Assembly: GCF_902167145.1 (NCBI RefSeq)
Contig: NC_050101.1
Coordinates: forward strand, 176,448,428-176,512,427
Length of the DNA stretch: 64,000 bases
From: Zea mays
Lineage: Eukaryota > Streptophyta > Magnoliopsida > Poales > Poaceae
Reading direction: 5' to 3'
The first letter of the stretch is position 1, and every line of letters begins with the position of its first letter. The notes under the pieces were generated by a model that searched no databases, was not told the origin of the DNA, and worked only from the letters and a program-made list of their open reading frames with translations. This document shows, one piece after another, positions 1-12,381 of the stretch. A program made the translations under genes and the position numbers.

Positions 1-3000
1 CGATCAGCAAATAGTTCTACTAATCGAGGCCTTAGAAGTGGTGTAGATCGTGGTGGACGGAACAATTCTATGCACTCCAGCTCTACTGGTAATAGAATAC
101 GTGGCATTTTTACCCTCAACCTTATTTTTTTTGGCTTATTATTTTTCTGACCAAATCTTCATCTCAATCCAAAAATCAGATAACATGACCTCAAGGCCAC
201 CAGGGTCTGGTACTGCATCAGGTACTTCCAGTCAGAGGCAAACAGTTGCAAGGTAAAGGGGCAAAAGGACCCTTCTGTGATACATTCAAAGGATCTGTGC
301 TGTTTGTTTATGTATATTTTTTTGTCAGCACACTTATGTTTACTTTAGAAGTTTAAAGTGATTTTCTGTTTTCCTTCACATAATTTTGTTGTGGCTCGTA
401 TGTCTATTTTTTTGTTACTGCTTGGTGTTAATTTCTTTGGTTTAGTATTGTTCTTTAGGTAGTTCATTTCATTTAGTTTATGACATTCTAGTTCTTGTGA
501 AAAAGATAATTTGCAATATTGTCGGTGTTTAGAATCAACATAATGATCTCCAAATGTTTGAATGATGCCTATCTCTATAAAATAGAGAATTATTCTCAAC
601 TTCAATATTTTCAGACCATTTAGTTCTAATTATTACATTTTGCTGATTGCTGGTGTTAATATTCTATTTTGTATTCACAGTCCTTCTGCAAACAAACATA
701 TGGTTGCTGATGGACCAGCTGCATCATTGCAATCATCGTCTGGGTTTCAGCATGGTGGTTGGTCTGGGACACCTGGTCAGTTGTCGATGGCTGACATTGT
801 GAAAATGGGCCGGCCTCAGGGAAAGACTTCTATCAAACCTGTGGTCACAGCTGACAGAGGTTATGCTGGACAGTACCCATCTTTGCCAAGCACAAACCAG
901 AATCTGAAACAATCTGGAAGCATGGTTCCCCCAACAGAGCTTGACAAGGGGTTACAACCTGCCCAAGATTCGGTTCAGGTTAAGGATCATGATCATTCTA
1001 CTGCTGACAGCAAGCTCCCATATGGTACTGACTGGTCTCCACAAGATGGCCCGACATTTGCGAACCAATCTTCCCTTCCTGAGCCATCTGGTGATCCGTC
1101 CTTGTATGAGGCATCGTTTCAGTCATCTACATTGGTTACTGATGTAGTTAATTCACATGAAAATTCACACTTGGATGAAAACGACACCTTTGCAATGGGA
1201 CCAGCACCTGCCTCTGAGAGACACCTGGATCCTAGTGACGGTATTTCTGAGTACAATGATGTAATATTGAACAACTCAAGTTCCTATCAGCCTCATAATT
1301 ACTCTTACACAGAACAACAAGAAGGTAAGTGTAAAACTAATGTGAATATGCTAGCTGTTGGTTAACAATTTAGAGGTTGACAATTCTTTTATAAACATCT
1401 ATTTATTTTTTCATATATTTGCTATGGAATAACCACCAAAGTAACATATCTTAGACATTTGCCAGTCTTAGTCATAATCATGGAAATGTATAAATTGTAA
1501 TTCGATATGGTGAGCAACTTCTTAAGTCTAGTTGGGTAATGTAAACAAGTTTTTCTTTACCATTTAGTACTGCTTGTATATTTGACTCCGCACAGATTAT
1601 TTGTGCCATAGATGTAGACATAATCAGGAAGGTACTAAGACAAATACAACATCAACAACAACAAACCCTTTTATTCCCAAGCAAGTAGGGGTCGGCTAGA
1701 GTTGAAACCCAATAAAACCACAAATTAAGGTTTAGCCACAAGGATAACTATTTTTCATTCTCTCTTATTTAAGGCTAAATCTTTGGGTATATTCCATTCT
1801 TTCAATTCTTCTTTCGTTGCTTTGCTTCTTCCCATGTCAACTTCGGTCTTCCTTTGCCTCTCTTCCCATTACTATCGCGCCTTAGGATCACATTACTCCC
1901 ATGTCAACTTTGGCCTTCCCCTGGGTCTCTTTCCATTACTATTGCGCCTTAGGATCCCACTATGAACTAGTGCATCTGGAGCTGTTGGACATGATGAAAC
2001 CATCTCAATCAGTGTTGGACATGTTTTTCTTCAATTGGTGCTACCTCTAGCCTATCACGCATATCATCGTTCCAGATTCAATCCCTTCTTGAGTTCTTAT
2101 ATGGCCAAATCCGACACAACATACACATTTCTGCAATTGCTGAACATGTCGTCTTTTTGTAGGTCAACATTCTACTTCTACACCATACAACATAGCAGGT
2201 TTAATCTCTAATGGCCGTCCTATAAAACTTGCCTTTTCTCTCTGTAGCATTGATCCTAAATACCAAAAGATAACCTTTCTGGGTACTACTTGACCTTCCA
2301 AACTAACATGTCCTTCCTCATGTGTAGTAATGCTGAATCTAGATCTCATATATTCGGTTTTAGTTCTACATAGTCTAAAACATGACTCAGTCTCCTGCCT
2401 CAACTCTATTTTCTTATTCTTCTGTTTGGCTTCTGTCAACTATCACTATATCCTCTTGGATGTCTGACCTCATCCATCACCAAAATAAAAAGGTAACGAC
2501 TCGAAGCTTATTCTTATGGCTCCTCCTAAGCTAGGCTCCCATATTCTCATAGTGTGGCTCATCAACTTAATTCTTCAGTAATTGGTATGACTTCAAATAT
2601 CTCCCTTATCCTTGTAGATCGGTACCAATACACTTCTCCACTCGTGAGTCATCTTGTTCGATCAAAAGATATGGTTGAACAACTTGGTCAGCCATACTAC
2701 AACTATGTCCCTGAGACATCTCTATGCCTCGATTGGGATACCATCAGGGTCTATCACCTTTACCCCTTTTACCCTTTTCAATGTCTCTCTAACCTCAGAT
2801 TTTTGGATTCTGTGCAGTTGCACAAAACGTTTATTGGCGTTGTCTAAAGAGTCACCCGACTAAAAGGTTGTGTCCCATTCTCCCTATTGAACAATTTGTT
2901 AAAATACTCTCACCATCTATGTCTGATCTCATCCTCCACCAAGAGGTGCTCCGTTTCGTCCTTAATGCACTTAAACTTAAAGTCCCTTGTCTTTCTCTCA

Positions 3001-6000
3001 CGGACCCTAGCCATCCTATATATGTCCAAAAATACATAAAAACTGAATCATGTTGCGTTCTGATAGCTTGGTCTTGTTTTTAATCTTGTATAAAACGGAT
3101 GACATGGCCCACAATGAGTTCTGATTCCTTTGGTAATTGTTGTTTTTATGTTTATCTTCAGTTGAGGATTCCAGTGCTGATGTATCAGCAGCAGCAGCAA
3201 ACTTCCAGAGTTTAAGCCTACATAATGATGAGTTAGCTGCAAAAAAGTCTGCAGAAGATAACCCTGCAGTGATAATTCCTGACCACTTGCAAGTTACAAA
3301 TACAGAATGTGTCAAGTTGAGCTTTGGCAGTTTTGGATCTGGTGCATTTTCTGGGTTACTCCCACAAAATACCACTGATAGCAATGTGGAATTCCCTGCT
3401 CGAGAGGAATCTGCACCAGTAGATCAAATAGATGCCAGGTGAAGCATTTTACTGGTGTTTTTTTGGCACTTCCCTTACCGCTCTTTGCGGGGAAGTTAAC
3501 ATTGTGGAATTGTCTGTTGCAGGAATCAAGATTACTATGAAAGTGGTGCTGTAACTTCACCAGCAGACGAAAATCTTGAGGCCATGCTTGGAGCTAACAT
3601 GGAGAATGTAGATGCGCCTTCTGTTTCACAGGCTAATGAGCTCAGGCAGGACGTACTTGATCCTTCTGAACTTCAATATGACGTCCCATCAGTTCCAAGT
3701 CATGCTTATTCAAACACGGACACTTTACAGCCTAGCACAATTGAGGAGCCACAAGGAAACAACCAAGCACATACTCTTTCCCATTTGTCAAACTTAATGG
3801 TATTCCGTCTCTTCTTTCTGTACTTTTTTCCACACATGCTTGGTGACTGATCTTTTGCTGCCCCCAATATTTGTGCCTAGTGTAACTGTAAAGGTGCATT
3901 AAGTTCCATTATATCTAGAGTCAACCTTGATATATAAGGAAAACGTCTTGAGTTGCCATGATATGATAACAGATCTAGATGCACTGGCCTTCTATAGCAT
4001 TTTTCTTATATTTTTCTAGAACATTTAGCATATAGGAGGGCACAGATTATATCACTAAGGGAAACTGCACTTAAGTCCAACTGGAGTTTTCTCATCTTAA
4101 ATGCTCATATCTTAGTTAAACTTACCCTGGTTAAGGTTTAAGTCAGGTGTGCATGACTGCATGTTCAGTGATACCAACCTAATGCTTTGGCCTCCTTTTG
4201 TATTGAAAAATCATAATGATTACATGACCTATGCAATGATTGAGTAGGAAACTGCTAAGAAACACTTCCAGCTTTAAACTGTTACACATGCATAATAAAT
4301 TTAAAAGTAAAATTAAGACAAGCATACAACAACAACGGATCCTTTTAGTCCAAGCAAGTTGGAGTAGGCTAGAGTTGAAATCCAACAGAAACCACTAGTC
4401 GAAGGTCAGTCATATGGATAACTGTTTTCCATGCATTCTTATTCTAGGTTAAATCTTTGTGTTTTTTTTTCACTTATTTTTTAATTCCCCTTCCCATGTC
4501 AACTTTGGTCTTCTCCTGTCTCTCTTCCATTGCTATTGTGGCATAGGGTTCCACTATGCATTGGTGTCTATGGAGGTCGTTGTTAGACATGTCCAAACCA
4601 TGTCAACACGTGTTGGACAAGCTTTTCTTTAACTGGTGCTACCCCTAGTCTGTCACATATATTTTTTTTGAACTCAATTCCTTCTCGTATGGCCACAAAT
4701 TCAATGTGACATACACATTCTCTTGCTTCAGTTATATGCTAGACATATTGCCTTTTGCAGACCAATTTTCTGCACCATACAACATAGCATGTCTAATCTC
4801 CGTCCTATAAAACTTGTCTTTTAGCTTCTATGGTTCCCTCTTGTCACATAGAACGCCATATGTTTGGCGCCACTTCATCCACTTGCGTTGATTCCATGGC
4901 TAACAGCTTCATCAATATCTTCGTTTCTTTGTAGCATTGATCGTAAATACCGAAACATATTCTTCCTAGACACTACTTGACCTTCCAAACTAATATCTCC
5001 TTTCTCATGTGTAGTAATGCTGAAGTCACATCTTATATATTTGGTTTTAGTTCTACTAAGTCTAAAACCCATTGGACTTGAGTCTCCCACGGTAACTCTA
5101 GTTTTTTTATTTAATTTTGTCTGACTTTCATCAACTAGCACTATTTCGTATTATCGTCTGCAAAAAACATACACCAAGGGATATCCCCTTGTATGTCTCA
5201 TGTGGTCTCATCCATCACCAAGGCAAAAGGTAAGGGCCTAAAGCTGACCCTTGATGCAGTCCTAATGTCCTATTCTAATCGGAAAGTCATCCTTGTCTCC
5301 ATCGCTTGTTTCCAAGAGTGTTGTACATGTTCTTAACGAGTCCAATATATTTTGCTGGAACTTCATGTTTGTCTAAAGCCCACCACATAATATTTTTTGG
5401 TACTTTGTCATAAGCATTCTCTAAGTCAATGGAAACCATGTATAGATTCTTTTTTTATCTCCCTAATCCCTATACAAGCATAAAGTTTATGTTTTTTTAG
5501 AATTATTATAGATATAATATATTTTTTCTCGAACCATACAGGAGAGTTGTGTGTCATTTCATTAAGTAAGAAAAACCTTTAGGGCTAGTTCCTGGAGAGC
5601 TGCAGCCCCAGCCGGGCACCACATTTGCCCTTCATCGACCACTGCCAACACAACACTTTGAACACCAGGCCAAGGTTTGGATGAATCAGCTTTTAGAGAC
5701 CATATAACCAACGGATGCACAGTGCCCAACTCATTCTTTCTAAATCATGAACACCAAGCCAGCCATATAAGGTCTTTGCACCTTAGCCCATGATTTTTTT
5801 TTTCTCGAGACGCGCAGGAGAACTGCGCCCCGTTATATATTAAGCAGAAGAAAATAGAAAAACAAAGGTCTTTGCACCTTAGCCCATGATACCAAGCAAT
5901 TTCCTCCATTGGCCTGTTCATGACCTTTTCACAAAAATCCCCTTCTCTTTTTATCCATTGCTTTGAAAAACCATTTGGGCAGATCCAAGTCAATCATAAG

Positions 6001-8634
6001 GTGATTAGGAGTTGCTGAAATTACGGATTTAACCACAACTAACCTCCTATATTTTTTCAAAAGGTATAACTACTTTTTGTAAAACTACCACAAGAAACTA
6101 CACTTTTAATGGACAAATTTTAGAGAATCACGATACTGGTTACTTAGTATTCAACAAGGCTACACTCTTTTAGCATTGTTAGGCTATATCTACATCAACT
6201 CTTCTATCCATTCCCTGTCCCACCTCCTATTTCAAACTCTACTGTGCAAATAAGTTTTTTTTGGAAAAAATATGTTTTTTGTGAAGCTATTGCTAAAATC
6301 ACTTTTTTTGTGATGCATTTGTGCAACTAGGAGTTTTTCTCTGAAATTATTTCTTAAAACTGTGTGTGTGTGTGTGCGTCCACATTTGTAAGACATTGGC
6401 AAGAATTTGTGACACGTACTAGAATTTGTTCTCGGACGTAGAATGGCTTTTAAGTGTGATTGGCTACATAATATAGATCTAACAGCCGTAAGTAATAGAA
6501 ATATTAAGTAAGTTAAAGCCTATGTGACTAGCTGTTTTGGGCATATAGATGTTTCTTGTTGGCTGTTTGGTGTTTTTAAGCTGTTTTCTTACCCTGTTGC
6601 CTTTTTTGTGTTTGCAAGTTCAGAAAAATCAAAGTAATCCGTTATGTGGTGTTTATCTCTTGTTTTGTAAAATTTTCAAATGTTTATATCAACAAAAGGG
6701 AAAGGTAATTTGGCAAACAACTGTCCAGGGCTGATGATGGTGGAGTATTTACATCTAGCAAAAGGATTTTTACCGCCTTTGATAACTAGATTAGTTATCA
6801 AGATATTGCTATACGTTCTGAAAAACAAAGCAGAAACAGTTATTCAGTGGGTCAAACTATTTTTTGCTGACCAGTTGCTTCTGATTTATAGAGCTAGGAG
6901 TTCAATGATGTGTCAACACTTAATATTTCTAAGCCATATAAACCAGTTCAAAAATGAAAAAATATTTCAGTATGACGGTGTGGTAGTTTAACTCTTTAAA
7001 AAGAAGTACAAAAAGACGAAAGGCCTTTCTTGTATTGAATTAACTTTTTGTTGTATATTTGTTACTGCTTTGAAATATAAAGGCCCATTCAGGAATGCTT
7101 CAGCAGTTATTCTAGTTTTGTGTGCTGTTTCAAGTCATGTCATGCTTGATTCTTTCTGAAACTTGTCAGTTCGTTTCTTAGTTCTCACTCTTATCATTTG
7201 TTTTCCCAGCAAGCAAATCCTTTGAGCACCAGCAGCCTATTGGGGTCAAATCAAAATCATGCAACTCTTCATGGCTTAGAGTTTGATTTACCGCCTTATC
7301 TGGGAGCAAAATATAACGCAGGCTCAACTACAAATCCTAGACCACCCATATCCATGCAGCAGGAGGTTAGTTAAATATTTGAATTCGTTTTTCTCACTCA
7401 CATCCTTTAGACATGCTTATGCTATTTTATGTATCAAAAGTTCCTGTGTATATTAGTTGAGCTTCTATATAAATTACTCCCTCCGTTTCTTTTTATTAGT
7501 CGCTAGATAGTGCAAAATTGCACTATCCAGCGACTAATAAAAAGAAACGGAGGGAGTATAAATTAGCGGGGATACGTTGTCAGTAGCAATGTTTAAAACT
7601 GTAAACATATCGAACTTATATTAAATTCATTATAGATTCTGAACCGCCTGTTTAGTATTGTCCTATTTTTCTTTTGCCTTTCCTAAGTCCACATTTCATG
7701 AAAATAATTTTCAGGCACTGAAAGCAGGGGTTTTCTCCAACGCCCAGTCTACACAGAGTCTTCCAAGTACTAGCATTCAGACGGGGCTTCCTCTGCCACA
7801 GCAATTAGCACATCACCCTTACTCTCAGCCAACTTTACCAATCACACATTTTCCAAATATGGTTGGGTATCCGTATTTGCCACAAAACTATGCTACTTAC
7901 CTATCTTCAGGCACCTTCCAGCAAGCATACCCGAGTAGCGGACCATTCCATCAGTCTGCTGCTGCTGCTTTGCTGGCATCTGGTATGAAGTACTCGACTC
8001 CAGAGTATAAGAACAACCTGTCTGCCACAGGCTTACAACAGCAACATCAGCCACAACCACAACCACTTTCATCAGTCATCTCTGGTTATGGAGGCTTTGG
8101 AAGCTCAAGTAATATACAAGGAAATTTTACCCTTAGTCAGAGTACCGGCTCTGCATCAGCTCTTGGGTTTGATGAAGCATTGAGCAGACAGTACAAAAAC
8201 ACCAGTCAATACATGGCTCTCCAGCAGGTAATCATCACATAGTAGCTCATGATGTAACCTGGGGAACCTTTTGCTCTCCCAATCAGCGTCATCTTTTTTG
8301 TGGATGAAGTTTTTTTTTTACAGAAATGTTGATTTATTGATACCTCTTTCAGGGCGACAACTCTGGAATGTGGGTTCATGGCTCTGGTTCAAGAGCGGCC
8401 TCGACGCTTCCGCCTAACCACTTCTATGGTTACCAGGGACAGAGTCAGCTGGGTGGCTTTGCTCGGGCGCAGCAGCCACAGCCTTCCCAATTTGGAGGCC
8501 ATGGGTACCCAACTGTCTACCAGTCTCAGGGACAGGAGCACCCCCAGAACCTTGCTGAGGGCAGCCTGAACGGCTTCCAGGTCACACCGTCTCAGCCATC
8601 TCATCCGAGCTGGCAGCATCAGCACACGTACTGA
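1..8634 (+). CDS. GBF-interacting protein 1-like gene, 3' part (partial at left edge)
   Basis: Eight exons can be read: 1-88, 180-252, 681-1324, 3162-3438, 3523-3799, 7210-7365, 7715-8227 and 8353-8634 (TGA at 8632-8634). All introns are GT-AG and the phases chain without a break, giving about 769 residues. The protein is rich in Ser, Gln and Pro and low in complexity, with short segments such as SMADIVKMGRPQGK and a C-terminus ending QHQHTY. I recognise this as the C-terminal part of the plant GBF-interacting protein 1-like family. Those proteins are nuclear partners that help G-box-binding bZIP factors bind DNA; the conserved N-terminal DUF1296 region would lie left of the window. The introns at 1325-3161 and 3800-7209 hold LINE fragments, and the intron at 7366-7714 holds a MITE. 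Nothing in the exons is broken, so the gene is probably functional. The family name rests on recognition, not on a search. Confidence 0.82.
1650..3020 (-). mobile_element. LINE (non-LTR retrotransposon) fragment in an intron
   Basis: Read on the minus strand, this stretch gives pieces of a plant LINE ORF2 in the right order. First comes the linker upstream of the reverse transcriptase (about 3015-2880, LVDEDEIR-like), then the start of the RT region with a PDGIPIE-like motif (about 2760-2700). After a gap comes the region near TKTEYMRSRF with a YLGSMLQ-like motif (about 2350-2250). The RT core between about 2540 and 2480 is missing, so there is an internal deletion, and many stops are present. 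The 3' end lies near 1655 in an ACAACAACAA-type tract. It is a dead insertion inside the GIP1-like intron. Confidence 0.7.
4322..5465 (-). mobile_element. Second LINE fragment, same family and orientation
   Basis: The minus strand encodes the RT motif IDLENAYDKVP at about 5440-5400 and the segment TKTKYIRCDFS..YLRSMLQ at about 5070-4930, both typical of plant LINE reverse transcriptase. The left end begins with the same ACAACAACGGATCC-like tract and 'aagcaagttgg' motif as the copy at 1650. The reading frame is broken by stops and shifts. It lies in the intron 3800-7209, antisense to the host gene. Unlike the first copy it keeps the RT motif region. Confidence 0.72.
5466..7209. other. Rest of the long intron, no gene seen
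   Basis: No coding signal. Two related A/T-rich repeat remnants sit at about 5519-5575 and 5803-5860; both carry a 'tctcga..ca..caggaga' core followed by a 'ttaag' run, a pattern common at the ends of decayed grass retroposons. A short (TG)n run lies at 6361-6376. The rest looks like ordinary intron sequence. Confidence 0.5.
7477..7556. mobile_element. Stowaway-type MITE, 80 bp near-perfect palindrome
   Basis: The sequence starts CTCCCTCCGTTTCTTTTTAT and ends with its near-exact reverse complement. It is flanked by TA on both sides (7475-7476 and 7557-7558), the usual Stowaway target duplication. The whole element can fold into one hairpin. It lies in the intron before the exon at 7715 of the GIP1-like gene. 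Confidence 0.85.
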
Positions 8635-9100
8635 GCCCTCCTGTACTCCCTGGTTAGGGTGGCTCTTGTGCTGTCACAAGCCAAGTTTCGCGTGCTTGTG
8701 CCCTCACTCGATGCAGAGTATGCTGCTCGGATTCAGTGAGCGCTGAGAGGGTCCCAGGCATACAACAGTTAGAGCGTTTTAACATGTTGCGTGTGTTGCC
8801 AGACTGATGCATTGCGGTTTGTTTTCGATAGTGAGTTATATGTGCGGAGGCGCAGTCCTGTATAACTGAGACATGATAACCTAACAAGCAGTCGTTTCTG
8901 TTTCCCAAGAGTTGGCTGCTCTTAGCTTGAGCTGATGATTGACTGTTTGCTTGCAGTTTTGGTCATGATTTTACTGCTTCAAAAACATTTCCAATTCCAC
9001 CATATTGGCATCGCGTGAGGTTAGCACAGGCAACATTTCATCATCTGACAGGTTTCTATTTCTGGCATATCAAACAACAACAATGAACAATGGCTTTGAA
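8635..9100 (+). other. Probable 3' UTR of the GIP1-like gene
   Basis: This stretch follows the TGA at 8632-8634 and has no further coding signal. No clear AATAAA hexamer can be singled out, so the polyadenylation site is not placed. The boundary at about 9100 is an estimate. Confidence 0.4.
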
Positions 9101-11053
9101 ATAGTTATACTATAGGTTTGACTTTTATAAATGATTAAATAAATCCTAAAACACGTCGTCCAATAGTTCATTTGCTGAGGTGAAAGCCGTCAATCACGTT
9201 TCTATTTCTATCTAGGGAGTGTCCATATGTGACACGAATGTTCACTTCGTCGATGAATTGATGATGATCCGTATGACTACTCTACGCCAAGCGGAACGAT
9301 TATATCGACATGTACTATGTCGAGTGCATCTGGCTCTGTCGTTGTGTATTTATCTCTTGCTCAAGCTCAATATGTAATAGGTTTTTGGATCAATTTCGTT
9401 TTAGTTAGTATTCTCTATATGTTTATATCTCACATTATCTATTTCTGGATTAGATTGCTGCCGAAATTGCTGATGAAGAAGAGATTAAATCTATTCATCT
9501 TTTTGCATCTTTGCTCGGCAGTTATAGTTTCAATTCTTTGCACAGAATCGGACAGCATGATCTTGCTTGCTCCTCGGTATGATGAGATCTCCTTTGACGA
9601 CTGGTGGGGGGTAAGACAAAGTTAAGGAAGTGTAGCTGACTTGGCTAGGAAGAGGCTGGATCCAATAACAATAGCTTGAGTTTGGAGTCATCGTAACTGG
9701 TGTGTGGTCTTCCAACCTGGCTAGAGCCGCCGTTGCTTGCCTACGAGGATATGCGGGTACTAGAGTTTGACGGGGTATCCATAACCTGCTCCAGAGGCGG
9801 CTGGGTGGGTAACTAATACGGTATTTTGGTTTTTTTATATAAGAAGATGCGTGTACGTTTTCTTAGAAATTTAAACCATGTGGCAGTGATTCTTTCTCTA
9901 TTTTTCTTTATTATTAAAGATATACAGCCACGAGCCATTATGCATATTTTTGAGAGACAAGAAGGGGGAATAATTTACTATCCTTGTGATTGTGATTGGT
10001 ATGTTGCGTACATCCGTCCAGACTGAGTGCGTGTATTAACCAAGAAACAATCGTTGTTTGATTAACTGCATAGAGCCATGTTAAGGCTGCACCCGTAGAT
10101 AAAACATAGGTAAAAAAATATATTCATTAGTTGTATGGTATTTAAACTATGTGATACAACAAGCTCACCATGGCGGCCCACATGACCCGACTGTACACGG
10201 TATCATGTGCCACGCTGTGGTTCACTGTTAGCAATTTCGACAATTTTTCTCGTTTTCGGTTTTTATACGGAATTTTTTTGATACAAATATCGAAAAATTC
10301 GTTTTACTATTCAAAAGTTTTTAAAAAATCAGGAAAACCGAATTTCAGTGTTTTCGAACGGATTTCAGTGTTTTTAGGCGAAAAAGATCGTTTGACCTTG
10401 TAAAAAATTAAATTTTAGCTCCATTTTATTGTAGTGTATATGTATGACTTTGTAAAACGTAAGATACATAAATTAATATGAATTGCATGCAATTTTCATA
10501 CAATATATATATATATATATATGAATATAAATCCAAACTCTAAATAATACAAGTTCATACATGACATAACAATATAATTACAAGACGCGGACTTGTTGAG
10601 TGTTTGAGCTTCTATGTGTTTATGATTTTATAAAAAAAATGCATGGATAGTTCAAATCAATTATGAGTTTATGTGATTTTGGACATTAAATTATTTGTGA
10701 GTATATTATTAGTCATTGTACAACATGATTTGAACAATTTGCAGGCATATCCTATAAAAAATAAATTTTTGCTAAACTGAACGACAAGTCCGCCGAGAAA
10801 AATGAAATCCACTAAGTCAAAATTTAAAATAGTAATTCGTTTGAAATCTATGAAATTTGAGTGAAATTCACTGATTTTCCGTTTTTGGGTGGTGGTGAGA
10901 AATGAAGAAAAAACGGGAAGGTTAACCCTGGTCTGAACATAGTGGCCGATACCCTATAGTATATATAGTACTCATGCATGTAATGTAACCAAGGTACTAG
11001 ACATCTAAAAGTTGACTTCACTTGATTTTTCTTTTCCCCCCTTCTTGTCTCTA
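9100..11053. other. Intergenic, AT-rich, no gene supported
   Basis: A few open frames up to about 100 codons occur (for example 9317-9625), but they have no recognisable domain and no splice context. An (AT)n run lies at 10503-10522. The part at about 10200-10930 is rich in 'tttcg/cgaaa' words that look like repeat sequence I cannot assign to a family. Confidence 0.4.
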
Positions 11054-11495
11054 CTAGGTAGGTGCCCGTGCGATTCCACGGAACATAAATTGCGAACCTT
11101 CAATGGACTTCATTTGAGACAAGTGATGCCCAAGAAAATGGGTGTAAACTGACACAGCTATCACTTGCATTACTTGCCGGGAGAATCTGACACAGCTATC
11201 ACCCATGAAGATTTCCGGTTAACTTGTGGAACCGGACTTCATTTGAGACAAGACAACAATACCAGTGTTGAGCTTGCCACTCGGCCATGGCACACGCGAG
11301 AACACGATATGATCAAGTAAGAACTGAACAGAATGCACTAATACAAAAGGCTGGCTTGTGTTCGCTTCCTTGCTCCACAGGAAGCATAGCTGATATACAA
11401 ATCGAGAACACTGGTATATGTAAAACTTCTCGATTTGCCACATAGTTTATCGTGGTTTTATACGTTCCCGTTGCAACGCACGGGCACTCTCCTAT
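11054..11495. mobile_element. Short element bounded by two opposed Helitron-like 3' ends (copy 1)
   Basis: The left end reads 'ctaggtaggtgcccgtgcg', the reverse complement of a maize Helitron 3' end (hairpin with GCACGGGCAC, then CTAG). Base 11053 is A, which gives the T expected next to a minus-strand CTAG. The right end at 11468-11495 reads 'ccgttgcaacgcacgggcac' and ends CTAT instead of CTAG. The core, including 'cttcatttgagacaag' and a 'gcatagctgatatac' block, is closely similar to 47478-47879. The left end may be the true 3' terminus of a minus-strand Helitron covering the gene mosaic to the right. Confidence 0.55.
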
Positions 11496-12381
11496 AGTAT
11501 TGAATTGGCCCAAGTGGTATATTGTTTTTTTTTCTTTTTCAGCTCATGTTTAATAAAAACAATACTATTATGCACACGCTTTGTAAGGTGGCGATGAGCC
11601 GATGACCAGGAACTATAAAAATGACGACGATGACTGATTGATAGCTAAGATTATGAGATTTGCCCCTGCCATTGTGGATCTTTCCATCCATTTCATTATT
11701 ATTATTATTATTAATTGGTTAAATTGCAACATGAGCTCTCCGAGTTGTCCCATACACTTGACGTGATCCAAACCAAGTGGGCCAATGGAAACGAGAAGGA
11801 ATGCCAGTAGGCGCAAAGATGGCTCAAAGGCCTGCCCTGACATCCTCTCAGCCCAATAGTTCGAGGAACCCAGGGGGAAAACTACATATTTGTGTTGTTA
11901 AAAAATGTACCAGCTGCGCACAAACCATGTTCGACCATTGCAAACTCTATGGGGCAACAGGTCGCGCTGCTTTCCATTCGTCAGTTCGTTCTGAGTGAAT
12001 GGCAGGCAAAGGCTTGTGTGGTGCGACGGGCACGAGTGAATGGCAGGCAAAGGCTGCTGAACCAACGGAAGCCTGGTGTAGAGGACAACAGCAAGCGTGC
12101 GCGGTTCATGTTTCAATATTTGTCACCGCTTGCATCATATTCAGAAGGAATAACATCAAATGATATACAGTAGTTGCTATAAACACCCATCCTCAAACTT
12201 GCGACAACTTAACAGAAGCGGCAAGGGTTTACACGCCTGATAATATGGCCAACATCTCGATTTACATCCCATCCCGATAGCACAGAACCACGATCACCAT
12301 AGAAGAAACATTTGCACAAGAGACGAACGACAACGGAGCTGGATGCCTGGACAGCATACGGGAACACGGAGGCAACAGTGC
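11496..12381. other. Non-coding stretch left of the COR413 fragment
   Basis: No convincing gene. An (ATT)n run lies at about 11693-11713. The part from about 12190 to 12381 lies directly downstream of the minus-strand COR413 stop codon and may be captured 3' UTR of that gene. Confidence 0.35.

Noticed and set aside
9317..9625. Small open frame of 102 codons
   Set aside because: No domain, no splice context, hydrophobic run typical of AT-rich DNA; no support as a gene.
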